This document shows positions 19,525 to 33,917 of a DNA stretch of 64,000 nt, piece after piece; the first letter of the stretch is position 1; each line of letters starts with the position of its first letter. The notes beneath the pieces are model-generated. The model ran no database searches, had not been told where the DNA came from, and saw only the letters and a list, made by a program, of their open reading frames with translations. The DNA is from Mycobacterium sp. DL (lineage in GTDB: Bacteria > Actinomycetota > Actinomycetes > Mycobacteriales > Mycobacteriaceae): positions 5,580,001-5,644,000 of the forward strand of contig NZ_CP155796.1 in the NCBI RefSeq assembly GCF_039729195.1, in the 5' to 3' direction. The translations under genes and the position numbers were made by a program.

Positions 19525-20576
19525 TCCGGGTCGTGCACGGGGCGAGCGGAGCGACGGGAGAAGGACACCGCCCCGGCCTCGACGGCGGCGGGCCAACTGC
19601 CGTAGGCGCTGATGTCCGGCCCGGTGGCCGCTGCAGCGTCACAACCGAACCCGGTGCGCCAGGTGCCGTCGGCGAATTCGACCTTCCCCAACTGCATCGG
19701 GGCGGGCAGCGCTGACAGGAATTCGCCCAGCGCCGCGGCCGACATCAACCATCGGTGCCCGTACAGCGCGGCCCCCGGTGCGTCGTCCGGCACCCGGGTG
19801 ATCGCCGGCTTGGCGGGTGACGTCGGCAGGACCGTCATCCGGTAGCGGGGGGCCGTGGTGATCTCGCCGGCCCAGCGGGAGCCGCGACCGGTGAGCTGGT
19901 GGGTCAACGGCCCGCCACGCAGGTGCGCGCCGAACACCACCAACTCGACGTGACCGGCGCCGCTCAGGCACCACACGGCGTCGACGGCGTCCCTCCCGGT
20001 GAGGACGGCAGCAACATCCAGCGCAACGGCGTCGTCGAACGCTCTGCTCAGCACCGTCAGGTTGCAACCGTCGACAGCCACACCGATCGCACACATGTCG
20101 GCCGGCACCGTCGGTGGTCCGTCGGTGATCACCGCATCGACTCCCTGGAGGTCGCCGTGGTCGGCGTCAACCGCCCATCCCGCGCCGGACAGCGTGGTGT
20201 GCACCGCCCCGGGGACGGTCTCCGCGACACCGATGACCGCACTGTCGGGTGCGGCGAAACGAACGTCCGCGGGCCACCGCTGTGCGGCCGCCGAGGCCAG
20301 CACGGTCAGCACGCGGTTGGCCGTGTCGAGGTCAGGCGCGGTGACGTAGCAGCGGCACCCCATCGCGGCGGCGGTGGGAACGACGAGGACACCATCACCG
20401 CGCGGTTCCGGCGGGAGGTCCGTCGTGACGGCGACGTCGCGGTCCGAAGAACCCGGTGCGGTGACGACGGCGCCTGCGGAGCCCAACTCGGCGATCGTGG
20501 CGTCGTCGAACGACTCGGCGACCGCGACGCGGATCCCCGCCAGGACGCCGAGGCCCGCGTCGCCGTCCGCCGTCAT
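19521..20576 (-). CDS. Allophanate hydrolase-related protein
   Basis: A 351-residue protein. The C-terminal third (GAHLRGGPLTHQLTGRGSRW through ALPAPMQLGKVEFADG and TGFGCDAAAA) matches the C-terminal domain of AtzF-type allophanate hydrolases. The N-terminal part has a Cys/Ala-rich segment like the amidase linker but lacks the Ser-cisSer-Lys signature amidase core, so standalone allophanate cleavage is doubtful. ATG 20576 is chosen; a TTG lies 9 bp upstream. The extreme C-terminus (SFSRRSARPVHDPD) is encoded by a GAGCGGAGCGACGGG motif seen often at gene ends in mycobacteria. It converges on the CopD/CtaG gene with overlapping stops. Role unknown. Confidence 0.75.
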   Translation of the reverse strand: MTADGDAGLGVLAGIRVAVAESFDDATIAELGSAGAVVTAPGSSDRDVAVTTDLPPEPRGDGVLVVPTAAAMGCRCYVTAPDLDTANRVLTVLASAAAQRWPADVRFAAPDSAVIGVAETVPGAVHTTLSGAGWAVDADHGDLQGVDAVITDGPPTVPADMCAIGVAVDGCNLTVLSRAFDDAVALDVAAVLTGRDAVDAVWCLSGAGHVELVVFGAHLRGGPLTHQLTGRGSRWAGEITTAPRYRMTVLPTSPAKPAITRVPDDAPGAALYGHRWLMSAAALGEFLSALPAPMQLGKVEFADGTWRTGFGCDAAAATGPDISAYGSWPAAVEAGAVSFSRRSARPVHDPD

Positions 20577-20745
20577 GCCGATCAACCTATGTCCCGGCCA
20601 TCCCCAACGCGCAATTCATCCACAGCGCGTCCCCGTCCGTGGCGCCGCACCGCGGATGATGTCGGCGGCGCGGCGGTCAATGGGGGTGTCATCGACGGGT
20701 CAGGCACGTGCCGGGCCCGCTGCCGAAGGAAGAGAGAAGGACACC

Positions 20746-21225
20746 ATGTTCGAGACACCCATCACCGTCGTAGGCACGATCGTCACAGCCCCGGAGCGCC
20801 GCTGGGTCGGCGACCAGGAGCTCTTCAAGTTCCGGGTCGCCAGCAATTCGCGCAGGCGTACGGCCGAGGGAACCTGGGAGCCGGGCAACTCGCTGTACGC
20901 CACGGTCAACTGCTGGGGCCGGCTGGTCACCGGTGTGGGCGCCGGCCTCGGGAAGGGTGACGCGGTGATCGTCGTCGGCACCGTGTACACCAGCGAATAC
21001 GAGGACCGGGACGGCAACCGTCGTTCCTCCCTGGAGATCCGGGCCACCTCCGTGGGGCCGGATCTGGCGCGATGCATCGTGCGCATCGACAAGCGCAGGC
21101 ACCCTGAAACCACCCCGGCGGCCGCAGGGATCGACGGCGAGCACCACGGGGGCGTGGAGACCGACGCCGACAACGGCGAGGGTGAGTCCGAGGTCGAGGA
21201 GAAGAGGCTGCCGCTGAGCGCGTAG
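20746..21225 (+). CDS. ssbB: Single-stranded DNA-binding protein paralogue
   Basis: A 159-residue protein with an OB fold of the SSB type (TPITVVGTIVTAPERRW, LYATVNCWGRLV, GDAVIVVGTVYTSEYEDRDG). The C-terminus ends in EKRLPLSA and lacks the acidic DDDIPF-type tip of the main SSB, matching the mycobacterial second SSB (SsbB, Rv2478c). It binds single-stranded DNA but is not expected to recruit the usual partners. Start ATG 20746 has a GAAGGAAGAG purine-rich ribosome site. It lies just before ettA on the same strand. Confidence 0.9.
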   Translation: MFETPITVVGTIVTAPERRWVGDQELFKFRVASNSRRRTAEGTWEPGNSLYATVNCWGRLVTGVGAGLGKGDAVIVVGTVYTSEYEDRDGNRRSSLEIRATSVGPDLARCIVRIDKRRHPETTPAAAGIDGEHHGGVETDADNGEGESEVEEKRLPLSA

Positions 21226-21320
21226 CGGCCAACGCCGCCCGTGCGGCCACGCCTAGGATGGGGCCCGACTATCGCACGATCCTCTAGATCGCGAAGATCA
21301 AGAAAGGCGACACCACGGCA

Positions 21321-22994
<1,674 letters not shown>

Positions 22995-23001
22995 TCTCGT
23001 C

Positions 23002-23063
23002 GTGCGGACCACGTCACCGGCACCCGCGGGCGTCGGTGACAGCCAACGAGGGTCGGTCCGCAC
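23002..23063 (+). promoter_or_regulatory. Nested stem structure in the gdh leader
   Basis: GTGCGGACC (23002-23010) pairs with GGTCCGCAC (23055-23063), and inside it GTCACCG (23013-23019) pairs with CGGTGAC (23034-23040). The two perfect stems of 9 and 7 bp lie between the ettA stop and the gdh ribosome site TAGGAG. It could be a terminator/attenuator or a translational control element. Confidence 0.5.
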
Positions 23064-23082
23064 GTGCGAGTAGGAGCGGCGA

Positions 23083-26000
23083 ATGTCGTTGAACCCAGGT
23101 GCCATTAGCGGCACAGTGGGCGCATCGGTACCTTCCGAGGTCATCGAGCGCCTTGTCCCCGCCTATCTGGAGACGTACCGCGGACCCCAGGGCGGCGCTC
23201 CCGGGCCGGAGGCTTCGGTCACCGGGCCGATGCCGCGTGCGGCCACGGACAGCAAGCTGGCGACGCCGGCGTTGGTGGAAGCGCAGTACCGGCTGAGCAG
23301 TCAACGCTCCCCGGGCGCCACCAGCGTCGCGGTGTACACCGCGGACGATCCCGGGGGCTTCGGGCCGGCACTGCAGATCGTCACCGACAACGCCACGATG
23401 CTGATGGATTCGGTCACCGTGCTGCTGCACCGCATCGGGGTCGCTTACAAGGCCATCATGAACCCGGTGTTCCGGGTGCGCCGCGGTTCTTCCGGTGAGC
23501 TCCTCGACATCGCACCGTCCTCCGATGCGACATTCGGCGCCGGTGCCGACGAGACCTGGGTGCACATCCAGCTGTCCCGGTCGGTGGACCGACGCGCACT
23601 CGCCGAAGTGGAGCAGTTGTTGCCGCGGGTACTGGCCGACGCGCGCCAGGTGGCGCTCGACTCGACCGCCATGGCCGCGATGCTGCGCAGTCTGGCCGCC
23701 GAACTCGACAGCGACACCGGCCACCGCTTCCCCAGCCCGGACCGCAAGGACGTCGCGGCGCTGCTGCGCTGGCTGGCCGACGGGCATTTTGTCCTGCTGG
23801 GCTACCAGCGTTGCCCCGTGCGCGACGGTGAGGCGACGGTGGACGCGTCGAGTCGCCTCGGGGTGCTGCGGATGCGTCAGGATGTGCTGCCGCAGCTGAC
23901 CACCAAGGATGACCTGTTGGCGTTGGCGCAGGCGACGATTCCGAGCTTCCTGCGATACGGCGCATACCCGCAGATCGTGGTGGTTCGCGAGAAAACGGAC
24001 CCCGATGATTCGGCCGCGGTCGAGCACCGGTTCGTCGGCCTGTTCACGGTCGCGGCGATGAACGCCAACGTGCTGGAGATCCCGCTGATCTCCCGCCGGG
24101 TCAACGACGCGCTGGCGATGGCCCACCGCGATCCCAGCCATCCTGGGCAGCTGCTGCTCGACATCATCCAGACCATCCCGCGCTCGGAGCTGTTCGCGTT
24201 GAGCGCCAGGGCCCTGCTGGACATGGCGATGGCGGTGGTCGAACTGGGCTCGCGTCGCCGCGCGCTGCTGTTCATGCGGGCCGACCCGCTCGCCCACTTC
24301 GTCTCGTGCCTGGTGTATCTGCCCCGCGACCGCTACACCACCGCGGTGCGGCTGGAGATGCAGGACATCCTGGTGCGTGAACTCGGCGGTGTCAGCATCG
24401 ACTATGCGGCCCGCGTCAGTGAGTCACCCTGGGCTGTGGTGCATTTCACCGTCCGACTGCCGGAGAACTACAGTCCGCAGTCGCTCGACGTGTCCGCGCC
24501 CAACGAAGCGCGCATCCAGGACCTGCTCACCGAGGCCGCCCGCACCTGGGCGGACCGCCTTCTCGGAGCCGTCAGGGACGGTTCGATCGACCAGGCCGCG
24601 GCCGAGCACTACGCCACCGCGTTCTCCGAGGTGTACAAGCAGGCGATCACGCCCCTGCATGCCCTCGAGGACATCACGATCATCGAAGAGCTGGAAGACA
24701 ATTCGGTCAAGCTGGTGCTGGCCGACAGCGACGAGACAGCCGAGACGGGCGTGTCGAACCTCGTCTGGTACCTCGGGGGACGCTCGGCATCGCTGAGCCA
24801 GTTGCTGCCGATGCTGCAGTCCATGGGCGTGGTGGTGCTCGAGGAGCGCCCGTTCACCGTGACGCGCCCGGACGGCCTGCAGGTCTGGATCTACCAGTTC
24901 AAGGTCAAACCGCACCGCGGCATCCCCGAGGCGCCACCCGGGCCGGAGCGTGAGGCCGCCGCGCAACGCTTCGCCGACGCGGTCACCGCGATCTGGCACG
25001 GGCAGGCCGAGATCGACCGCTTCAACGAACTCGTGCTGCGGGCCGGACTGACCTGGCAGCAGGTGATCATCCTGCGCGCCTACGCGAAGTACCTGCGCCA
25101 AGCCGGCTTTCCGTACAGCCAGTCCCACATCGGCACGGTCCTCAACGACAACGCCGGCACCGCGCGGTCGCTTGTCGCCCTGTTCGAAGCGCTCTTCTAT
25201 CCCGCCGAGCAGGCCGAGGGTGCCGCCAACCGCGATGCGCAGGCGGCCGTCGCCGCGGTGTCGGCCGACATCGACGCCCTGGTCAGTCTGGACACCGACC
25301 GGGTGCTGCGGGCGTTCGCGTCGATGATCCAGGCCACCCTGCGCACCAACTACTTCGTCACCGGGCAGTCTTCGGCGCGCGCGCAGAATGTGCTGTCTTT
25401 CAAGCTGAATCCACAACTGATCGACGAACTCCCGCTGCCGCGGCCGAAGTTCGAGATCTTCGTGTACTCGCCGCAGGTCGAGGGGGTGCATCTGCGCTTC
25501 GGCTTCGTCGCCCGCGGTGGCCTGCGGTGGTCGGATCGGCGCGAGGATTTCCGCACCGAGATCCTGGGTCTGGTCAAGGCGCAGGCGGTCAAGAACGCCG
25601 TCATCGTGCCCGTCGGCGCCAAGGGCGGTTTCGTGGTGAAGCAGCCACCCGCCCCCACCGGTGACCCGGCGGTCGACCGCGAGGCCACCCGGGAAGCCGG
25701 TGTCGCCTGCTACCGGCTGTTCATCGCCGGCCTGCTCGACGTCACCGACAACGTCGACATGGCCACCGGGGCCATCGTCACGCCGCAGCAGGTCATCCGG
25801 CGCGACGGCGACGACGCCTACCTCGTGGTCGCTGCGGACAAGGGCACCGCGACGTTCTCCGACATCGCCAACGATGTCGCCAAGTCCTACGGCTTCTGGC
25901 TGGGAGATGCGTTCGCCTCGGGCGGGTCGGTCGGATACGACCACAAGGCGATGGGCATCACCGCCAAGGGAGCGTGGGAGTCGGTCAAGCGGCACTTCCG

Positions 26001-27960
26001 GGAGATGGGAGTGGACACTCAATCCGAGGACTTCACCGTCGTCGGTGTCGGAGACATGAGCGGTGACGTGTTCGGCAACGGGATGCTGCTCTCGAAGCAC
26101 ATCCGGCTGCTCGCCGCCTTCGACCATCGCCACATCTTCATCGACCCGAATCCCGACGCGGCGTCGTCATGGCAGGAGCGCAAGCGTCTCTTCGAACTGC
26201 CGCGGTCGAGCTGGGAAGACTACGACAGCTCGCTGATCAGCGCGGGCGGCGGGGTGTACAGCCGCCAGCAGAAGTCCATCCCGATCAGCTCAGAAGCCCG
26301 CGCGGTGCTCGGCATCGACGACGAGGTCTCGGACCTGACGCCGCCGGCTCTGATGAAGGCGATCCTCAAGGCGCCCGCCGATCTGCTCTTCAACGGCGGC
26401 ATCGGAACCTACGTCAAATCCGAGACCGAGGCGGACGCCGACGTCGGGGACCGAGCCAACGACGCCGTTCGGGTGAACGGGAACCAGTTGCGCGCCAAGG
26501 TGATCGGTGAAGGCGGCAACCTGGGTGTGACGTCGCTGGGACGCATCGAGTTCGACCTCATCGGCGGACGGGTCAATACCGACGCGATGGACAACTCCGC
26601 CGGGGTGGACTGCTCCGACCACGAGGTCAACATCAAGATCCTGATCGACTCCCTGGTAACGACCGGCAAGATCAAGGCCGACGACCGGACCGAGCTGCTG
26701 CTGTCGATGACCGACGAGGTCGGCCGACTTGTGCTGGCCGACAACGAGAGTCAGAACGACCTGATGGGCACCAGCCGCGCGAACGCCGCGAGCCTGCTGT
26801 CGGTGCACTCCCGGATGATCAGGGAGTTCGTCGAGCATCGCGGGCTCAACCGCGAACTCGAGGCGCTGCCGTCGGAGAAGGAGATCGGGCGGCGTACCGA
26901 AGCCGGTATCGGGCTGACGTCGCCGGAGCTGGCGACCCTGATGGCGCACGTCAAGCTGTTGCTCAAGGACGACCTTCTCTCCGGGGACCTGCCCGATCAG
27001 GAGGTGTTCGCCGCCAGGCTGCCGTGGTACTTCCCGTCGACCCTGCGTGAGCAGTTCAGCGGCGAGATCCGGGCGCACCAACTCCGTCGGGAGATCGTGG
27101 CCACCATGCTGGTCAACGACCTGGTCGACACCGCGGGCATCTCGTATGCCTTCCGTGTCACCGAGGACGTCGGCGTGGCACCGATCGACGCGGTGCGCAG
27201 CTTCGTCGCCGCCGACGCGATCTTCGGGCTCGGCCGGGTGTGGCGCCAGATCCGCGAAGCGGGAGCGGCCGGGGTTTCGGTGGCGGTGACCGACCGGATG
27301 ACCCTCGATCTGCGGCGGCTGATCGACCGCGCGACTCGGTGGCTGCTCAACTACCGGCCACAACCGTTGGCGGTGGGTGCCGAGATCAACCGATTCGCCG
27401 ACAAGGTCGCCGCGCTCACCCCGCGGATGCCCGAGTGGCTGCGCGGTGACGATGCGGCGATCGTCGCCAACGAGGCGGGGGATTTCACCTCGCAGGGCGT
27501 GCCGGAGGATCTGGCCTACTCGGTCGCCACCGGCCTCTACCAGTTCAGCCTTCTCGACGTGATCGACATCGCCGACATCGTCGACCGCGACGCCGCCGAA
27601 GTGGCCGACACCTATTTTGCGCTGATGGACCACCTCGGTACCGACGGACTGCTCACTGCGGTGTCGCGGCTGTCGCGGGACGATCGCTGGCATTCGTTGG
27701 CGCGCCTGGCGATTCGTGACGACATCTACGGGTCGCTGCGGGCGCTGTGCTTCGACGTGCTCGCCGCCGGTGAGCCCGACGAGAACGGCCAGGAGAAGAT
27801 CGCGGAGTGGGAGCTGACCAACAGTTCCCGTGTCAGCCGGGCGCGCCGCACGCTGACCGAACTCTACGAGAGCGGCGAGCACGACCTGGCGACGCTGTCG
27901 GTGGCCGCACGCCAGATCCGCAGCATGACGAGGACGAGTGGAACGGGATCGACCGGGTGA
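23083..27960 (+). CDS. gdh: NAD-specific glutamate dehydrogenase, large (L_180) class
   Basis: A 1625-residue enzyme converting glutamate plus NAD to 2-oxoglutarate and ammonia. Residues up to about 700 form the long regulatory, ACT-like region; the catalytic core is in the middle ([20 protein letters not shown], then [13 protein letters not shown] at about 842, with the catalytic Lys), followed by the Rossmann NAD domain ([15 protein letters not shown]) and a helical C-terminus. Length and context equal Rv2476c, the mycobacterial Gdh whose activity is governed by the GarA switch. GTGA overlap couples it to the thioesterase gene. A structured leader precedes it. Confidence 0.96.
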   Translation: MSLNPGAISGTVGASVPSEVIERLVPAYLETYRGPQGGAPGPEASVTGPMPRAATDSKLATPALVEAQYRLSSQRSPGATSVAVYTADDPGGFGPALQIVTDNATMLMDSVTVLLHRIGVAYKAIMNPVFRVRRGSSGELLDIAPSSDATFGAGADETWVHIQLSRSVDRRALAEVEQLLPRVLADARQVALDSTAMAAMLRSLAAELDSDTGHRFPSPDRKDVAALLRWLADGHFVLLGYQRCPVRDGEATVDASSRLGVLRMRQDVLPQLTTKDDLLALAQATIPSFLRYGAYPQIVVVREKTDPDDSAAVEHRFVGLFTVAAMNANVLEIPLISRRVNDALAMAHRDPSHPGQLLLDIIQTIPRSELFALSARALLDMAMAVVELGSRRRALLFMRADPLAHFVSCLVYLPRDRYTTAVRLEMQDILVRELGGVSIDYAARVSESPWAVVHFTVRLPENYSPQSLDVSAPNEARIQDLLTEAARTWADRLLGAVRDGSIDQAAAEHYATAFSEVYKQAITPLHALEDITIIEELEDNSVKLVLADSDETAETGVSNLVWYLGGRSASLSQLLPMLQSMGVVVLEERPFTVTRPDGLQVWIYQFKVKPHRGIPEAPPGPEREAAAQRFADAVTAIWHGQAEIDRFNELVLRAGLTWQQVIILRAYAKYLRQAGFPYSQSHIGTVLNDNAGTARSLVALFEALFYPAEQAEGAANRDAQAAVAAVSADIDALVSLDTDRVLRAFASMIQATLRTNYFVTGQSSARAQNVLSFKLNPQLIDELPLPRPKFEIFVYSPQVEGVHLRFGFVARGGLRWSDRREDFRTEILGLVKAQAVKNAVIVPVGAKGGFVVKQPPAPTGDPAVDREATREAGVACYRLFIAGLLDVTDNVDMATGAIVTPQQVIRRDGDDAYLVVAADKGTATFSDIANDVAKSYGFWLGDAFASGGSVGYDHKAMGITAKGAWESVKRHFREMGVDTQSEDFTVVGVGDMSGDVFGNGMLLSKHIRLLAAFDHRHIFIDPNPDAASSWQERKRLFELPRSSWEDYDSSLISAGGGVYSRQQKSIPISSEARAVLGIDDEVSDLTPPALMKAILKAPADLLFNGGIGTYVKSETEADADVGDRANDAVRVNGNQLRAKVIGEGGNLGVTSLGRIEFDLIGGRVNTDAMDNSAGVDCSDHEVNIKILIDSLVTTGKIKADDRTELLLSMTDEVGRLVLADNESQNDLMGTSRANAASLLSVHSRMIREFVEHRGLNRELEALPSEKEIGRRTEAGIGLTSPELATLMAHVKLLLKDDLLSGDLPDQEVFAARLPWYFPSTLREQFSGEIRAHQLRREIVATMLVNDLVDTAGISYAFRVTEDVGVAPIDAVRSFVAADAIFGLGRVWRQIREAGAAGVSVAVTDRMTLDLRRLIDRATRWLLNYRPQPLAVGAEINRFADKVAALTPRMPEWLRGDDAAIVANEAGDFTSQGVPEDLAYSVATGLYQFSLLDVIDIADIVDRDAAEVADTYFALMDHLGTDGLLTAVSRLSRDDRWHSLARLAIRDDIYGSLRALCFDVLAAGEPDENGQEKIAEWELTNSSRVSRARRTLTELYESGEHDLATLSVAARQIRSMTRTSGTGSTG

Positions 27961-28376
27961 CGGACCGGAACGGGTTCACCGCGCCGGTACACGTGCGCTG
28001 GTCGGATATCGACATGTACCAGCACATCAACCACGCGACGATGGTGACGATCCTCGAAGAGGCCAGAATCCCTTTCCTGACTGAGCCGTTCGGCGACGAG
28101 ATCACGACCATCGGGTTGCTGATCGCCGAGGTGAACATCGCCTACAAGGCCCAGTTGCGGCTGGTCGATTCACCGTTGCAGGTCACGATGTGGTCGAAAC
28201 GGGTTCGGGCGGTGGACTTCACGGTGGGCTACGAGGTGCGTTCGGTCGGTGCGCCGCCGGACTCCAGACCCGCGGTCATCGCGGACACGCAGCTGGCCGC
28301 GGTCCACATCGAGGAGCAACGGCTGCAACGGCTTTCGGGCGCTCAGCAAGAGTATCTCCGCCGCTGGACACGATGA
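27957..28376 (+). CDS. Acyl-CoA thioesterase, hotdog fold
   Basis: A 139-residue 4-hydroxybenzoyl-CoA-type thioesterase (Rv2475c-like). The active-site strand [25 protein letters not shown] has the Asp and the D-x-Y-x-H-I-N-N/H pattern of the family. It hydrolyses acyl-CoA esters; the chain specificity is not readable. The GTG start overlaps the gdh stop (GTGA), and its own stop overlaps the next ATG, so all three genes are translated together. Confidence 0.88.
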   Translation: MTDRNGFTAPVHVRWSDIDMYQHINHATMVTILEEARIPFLTEPFGDEITTIGLLIAEVNIAYKAQLRLVDSPLQVTMWSKRVRAVDFTVGYEVRSVGAPPDSRPAVIADTQLAAVHIEEQRLQRLSGAQQEYLRRWTR

Positions 28377-29053
28377 TTGCCTCCGAGCGCGGTGTGTGGC
28401 TCGACGACACCGACCACCGGGACGACCTGTCGCTGTTCACCGAACGGGCGCAGCGCATGGACGAGGCAGCCGTCGTGCGGTTGCGTCAACGACCGGACGG
28501 GACGATCGTCGCGTGGGTCGCCACCGGGTTCGACGTGCTGGCCAGCAGGGTCGTCAGAGGCCGGGTTCGGCCCGCCGATCTGTGCGCGGGTGCCGACTCG
28601 CTCCTGTCGGGTCTTTCGGCGATGGCGGCGGACGGGTACGTCGACCCCGGTTTCGGCATGGACTCCGCGTGGGGCAGCGCCCTGCCTCCGGACACCGGGT
28701 TCGTCCACCTCGACGATGTTCCGGCACGGGACGTGCTGGATCTGGCGCAGCGGGGACTCAGCCTGGCCAAGGAGCATTCCAGCGCGCACGGCCCGCCCGC
28801 CTCACTGCTGGAGCAGGAGGTCGTCGCGGTCAGCGCGGCGGGCGACAGCGTCGGCATCCCGATGCGGTGTGTGTTCGCGCTGACCGCGATGGGGTTCCTG
28901 GGGCAATCGCAGGGCGGCGACGACTTCGCGCCCGAGTCGGTGAGCGCCGACGAAGTGGTGCGGGTGCGGACCCTGCCGGCGTGGCTGCGGATCGACGCGC
29001 GGTTCGGCACCGTCTACCGGCGACGCGGCGACCCCGCGGTGGTCCTGCGCTGA
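28373..29053 (+). CDS. Conserved hypothetical protein (Rv2474c-like)
   Basis: A 226-residue soluble protein found by position in the same place in M. tuberculosis. I see no catalytic or membrane motif. The N-terminus begins [19 protein letters not shown] and a conserved-looking central segment is PDTGFVHLDDVPARDVLDLA, followed by a helical SLAKEHSS segment. ATGA overlap with the thioesterase gene suggests a role linked to it or to Gdh. Function unknown. Confidence 0.8.
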   Translation: MIASERGVWLDDTDHRDDLSLFTERAQRMDEAAVVRLRQRPDGTIVAWVATGFDVLASRVVRGRVRPADLCAGADSLLSGLSAMAADGYVDPGFGMDSAWGSALPPDTGFVHLDDVPARDVLDLAQRGLSLAKEHSSAHGPPASLLEQEVVAVSAAGDSVGIPMRCVFALTAMGFLGQSQGGDDFAPESVSADEVVRVRTLPAWLRIDARFGTVYRRRGDPAVVLR

Positions 29054-29075
29054 GCTTCCGGCAGAGGCGGCGGCC

Positions 29076-29492
29076 TCAGAACGGCGCGTTGACCATCGAC
29101 TGGGCGGCCATCTCCAGATAGCCGATCAGTTCCTGGCGATGGGCGTCGTCAAGCGTCTGCGCGTCGATTTCGGCGACGGCGGTGTGCATGCAACGCAGCC
29201 ATGCGTCGCGCTCGAGATAGCCGATCCGAAACGGTGCATGACGCATCCGCAGTCGCGGATGGCCACGCTGGTCGGAGTAGGTGCGTGGACCGCCCCAGTA
29301 CTGCTCGAGGAACATCCGCAGTCGCTCCTCGGCACCGTCGAGGTCGTCCTCGGGATAGAGCGGCCGCAGGATCTCGTCCTCGCGCACCAACTCGTAGAAC
29401 CGCCCCACGAGGGTGCGGAACGTCGCGTGACCGCCCACCGCGTCGTAGAACGACTGCTGCTTGTCGATTGAATCCTCTGGCACACCCATCAC
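29076..29492 (-). CDS. glbO: Group 2 truncated haemoglobin (trHbO)
   Basis: A 138-residue globin. The family landmarks are present: FYELV and LYPEDD (B10 and CD1 Tyr), [15 protein letters not shown], the proximal His in RLRMRHAPF, and Trp G8 in RDAWLRCMH. The sequence from FYDAVGG onward is near-identical in style to M. tuberculosis GlbO (Rv2470), with about ten extra N-terminal residues. It binds oxygen tightly and may act in oxygen handling or peroxide chemistry near the membrane. It converges on the Rv2474c-like gene, 22 bp away. Confidence 0.95.
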   Translation of the reverse strand: MMGVPEDSIDKQQSFYDAVGGHATFRTLVGRFYELVREDEILRPLYPEDDLDGAEERLRMFLEQYWGGPRTYSDQRGHPRLRMRHAPFRIGYLERDAWLRCMHTAVAEIDAQTLDDAHRQELIGYLEMAAQSMVNAPF

Positions 29493-29726
29493 CGTCCATT
29501 GTGGGCCATCGCCGCCACCGGCCCCGCACGCGGACGGACCGGCCGTCGATGTACGGGTGATGAACTCCTGTTCCGGTTCGCATATTGGCTACGCTGCGGT
29601 TTCCGCCGCCGCCGAGCGCCACCCGGGGTCGACGGTCACCCGATGTTCACCGACTGACCAGCGAACACGTCGAGAATTGCCGTGCGATCTGGGGTGATCC
29701 GTGGTGGACTGTCCGTCGGAGGACGT

Positions 29727-30389
29727 ATGGCGCAGCGCAAGAACGGTCGCGGCCACCGGCACCGGTCCGCAACGGGCTCATCAGGGGCCACAGCGAGTAC
29801 TGCCACGCGCGCGCTGCACAGCGTCGTCCAGGGTGTCGAATCCCACTCGGCCGCGCCGCCGGAGGCGTCGATCTGGGGCCGCAGGCGCGTGCTGCTGCTC
29901 AACTCGACCTACGAACCGCTCACCGCACTGCCGATGCGGCGCGCGGTGGTCATGCTGATGTGCGGCAAAGCCGACGTGGTGCACGACGACCCTCAGGGGC
30001 CGGTGGTGCACTCGGCGACCCGGACCGTCGTCGTCCCGTCGGTGATCCGGCTGAGGACGTTCGTCCGGGTGCCTTACCGGGCGCGCGTGCCGATGACGCG
30101 GGCGGCGTTGATGCACCGCGACAGGTTCCGCTGCGCGTACTGCGGGGCCAAGGCCGACACCGTCGACCACGTCATTCCCCGCAGTCGTGGCGGTGCCCAC
30201 TCGTGGGAGAACTGCGTCGCCGCCTGCTCGGCGTGCAATCACCGCAAGGCCGATCGACTGCTGACCGAACTGGGCTGGGCTCTGCACACGACGCCGCTCC
30301 CTCCCAAGGGGCAGCACTGGCGATTGCTGTCGAGCATCAAGGAACTCGACCCGGCCTGGGTCAGATATCTGGGTGAGGGCGCGGCCTGA
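29727..30389 (+). CDS. HNH endonuclease domain protein (Rv2469c-like)
   Basis: A 220-residue protein with a C-terminal HNH nuclease zinc domain: CAYCGAKADTVDHVIPRSRGG, then WENCVAACSACNHRKAD. The N-terminal 100 residues include the common partner element VLLLNSTYEPLTALPMRRAV. Start ATG 29727 has a clear GGAGG. Members of this type are widespread single-copy actinobacterial genes of unknown target. It lies just upstream of the small oxidase-subunit gene on the same strand. Confidence 0.88.
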   Translation: MAQRKNGRGHRHRSATGSSGATASTATRALHSVVQGVESHSAAPPEASIWGRRRVLLLNSTYEPLTALPMRRAVVMLMCGKADVVHDDPQGPVVHSATRTVVVPSVIRLRTFVRVPYRARVPMTRAALMHRDRFRCAYCGAKADTVDHVIPRSRGGAHSWENCVAACSACNHRKADRLLTELGWALHTTPLPPKGQHWRLLSSIKELDPAWVRYLGEGAA

Positions 30390-30414
30390 CCGGGCCGTGG
30401 GTTACGGTTTCTCT

Positions 30415-30645
30415 GTGAACTCCGTACTGATTCACGCCAGCTTCGTGCTGGTACCGCTGGCGTTAGCGTTGTTTCTGTCCCTGTTCATCTTCACCAAGAA
30501 GGGGCCGCACCCCGCGACCTTCGACATGGCGGAGAAGTGGACGCATGAGCCGATCCTCTGGGCCTCGGAGGAACCTGCCGATCACGGCCATGGCGGACAC
30601 GGCTCGCATCTGACAGTGGGAGGTGGCGCAAGTGGCAAGTGGTGA
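30415..30645 (+). CDS. ctaJ: Small membrane subunit associated with aa3 cytochrome oxidase (CtaJ-type)
   Basis: A 76-residue protein from a GTG start with one N-terminal membrane helix ([18 protein letters not shown]), a positively charged stop-transfer TKKGPHP, then [14 protein letters not shown] and a His-rich tail ([10 protein letters not shown]). The gene pair of this protein and a DUF5130 protein is the one I recall as accessory subunits of the mycobacterial bcc-aa3 respiratory supercomplex (MSMEG_4692/4693). The symbol is from memory and which of the two carries the name could be swapped. It ends inside the next gene. Confidence 0.7.
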   Translation: MNSVLIHASFVLVPLALALFLSLFIFTKKGPHPATFDMAEKWTHEPILWASEEPADHGHGGHGSHLTVGGGASGKW

Positions 30646-31108
30646 AGTCGCAACCGTCGGTTCGGGCGCACTGGCCGAACTGCCCTACGGCTATGCCGTC
30701 ACTTCCAGCGGGCGGATCTCGGGTGTCACCGAGCCCGGTGAGCTCTCGGTGCACTACCCGTTCCCGAAGATGGACCTGGTGGTCCTCGACAACGCGCTGA
30801 AGTTCGGTTCGCGCGCTGCCAAGGCCCGCTTCGCGGTCTACGTCGGCGACCTCGGCGCAGACACCGCTGCCACTGCACGGGAGCTGCTTGCCAAGGTGCC
30901 GACCCCCGACAACGCGGTGCTGCTGGCCGTATCGCCGGACCAGAAGGCCATCGAGGTGGTCTACGGGTCGGAGGTCAAGGGCCGCGGCATCGAGGAGTCC
31001 GCTCCGCTCGGAGTGTCCGCGGCGGCTGCGTCGTTCAAAGAAGGCAACCTGATCGACGGGTTGATCAGCGGCGTGCGGGTGCTCGCCGCCGGCGTTTCGC
31101 CGCGCTGA
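30632..31108 (+). CDS. DUF5130 / TPM-like protein, respiratory supercomplex-associated
   Basis: A 158-residue protein (Rv2468c-like) with a TPM-domain style fold: [32 protein letters not shown] and [20 protein letters not shown] chose GTG 30632, 8 nt after GGGAGG; a GTG at 30623 would overlap that ribosome site. It overlaps the end of the preceding membrane-subunit gene, so the two are coupled. No signal peptide is seen. Likely partner of the small oxidase subunit on the cytoplasmic side (inference from context). Confidence 0.75.
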   Translation: MASGEVATVGSGALAELPYGYAVTSSGRISGVTEPGELSVHYPFPKMDLVVLDNALKFGSRAAKARFAVYVGDLGADTAATARELLAKVPTPDNAVLLAVSPDQKAIEVVYGSEVKGRGIEESAPLGVSAAAASFKEGNLIDGLISGVRVLAAGVSPR

Positions 31109-31202
31109 CCTTGTTGCCTGGTTTCCCCGCGGAATAGCGTTCCCGGTCGTGATTCGTCCATCGACCACGACCCTGGCTTCACGTCGGGCGACGCGTCGGC
31201 CG

Positions 31203-31219
31203 CCGGTCAGTGACCGGCA
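31203..31219. terminator. Palindromic hairpin between converging genes
   Basis: GCCGGTCA-G-TGACCGGC, a 17-bp perfect palindrome that can form a six-pair stem with a five-base loop. It is 21 bp beyond the pepN stop and 94 bp beyond the DUF5130 stop, so it could terminate both. There is no T run, which is usual for mycobacteria but leaves the call weak. Confidence 0.35.
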
Positions 31220-31240
31220 GCCGCGCTCCAAGCGGGTCTG

Positions 31241-33826
<2,586 letters not shown>

Positions 33827-33917
33827 GCTCGTCAACACTAGCCTCACCGGGAAGACGCCACCGGCCTCGGTGGTTGTCTCCAAGGACGTCTGTCACAGGT
33901 TCGAGGAGAGGAACGTT

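Noticed and set aside
23083..27960. Possible frameshift because the gene is very long
   Set aside because: 1625 residues is the normal size for the mycobacterial L_180 glutamate dehydrogenase and the frame is unbroken.
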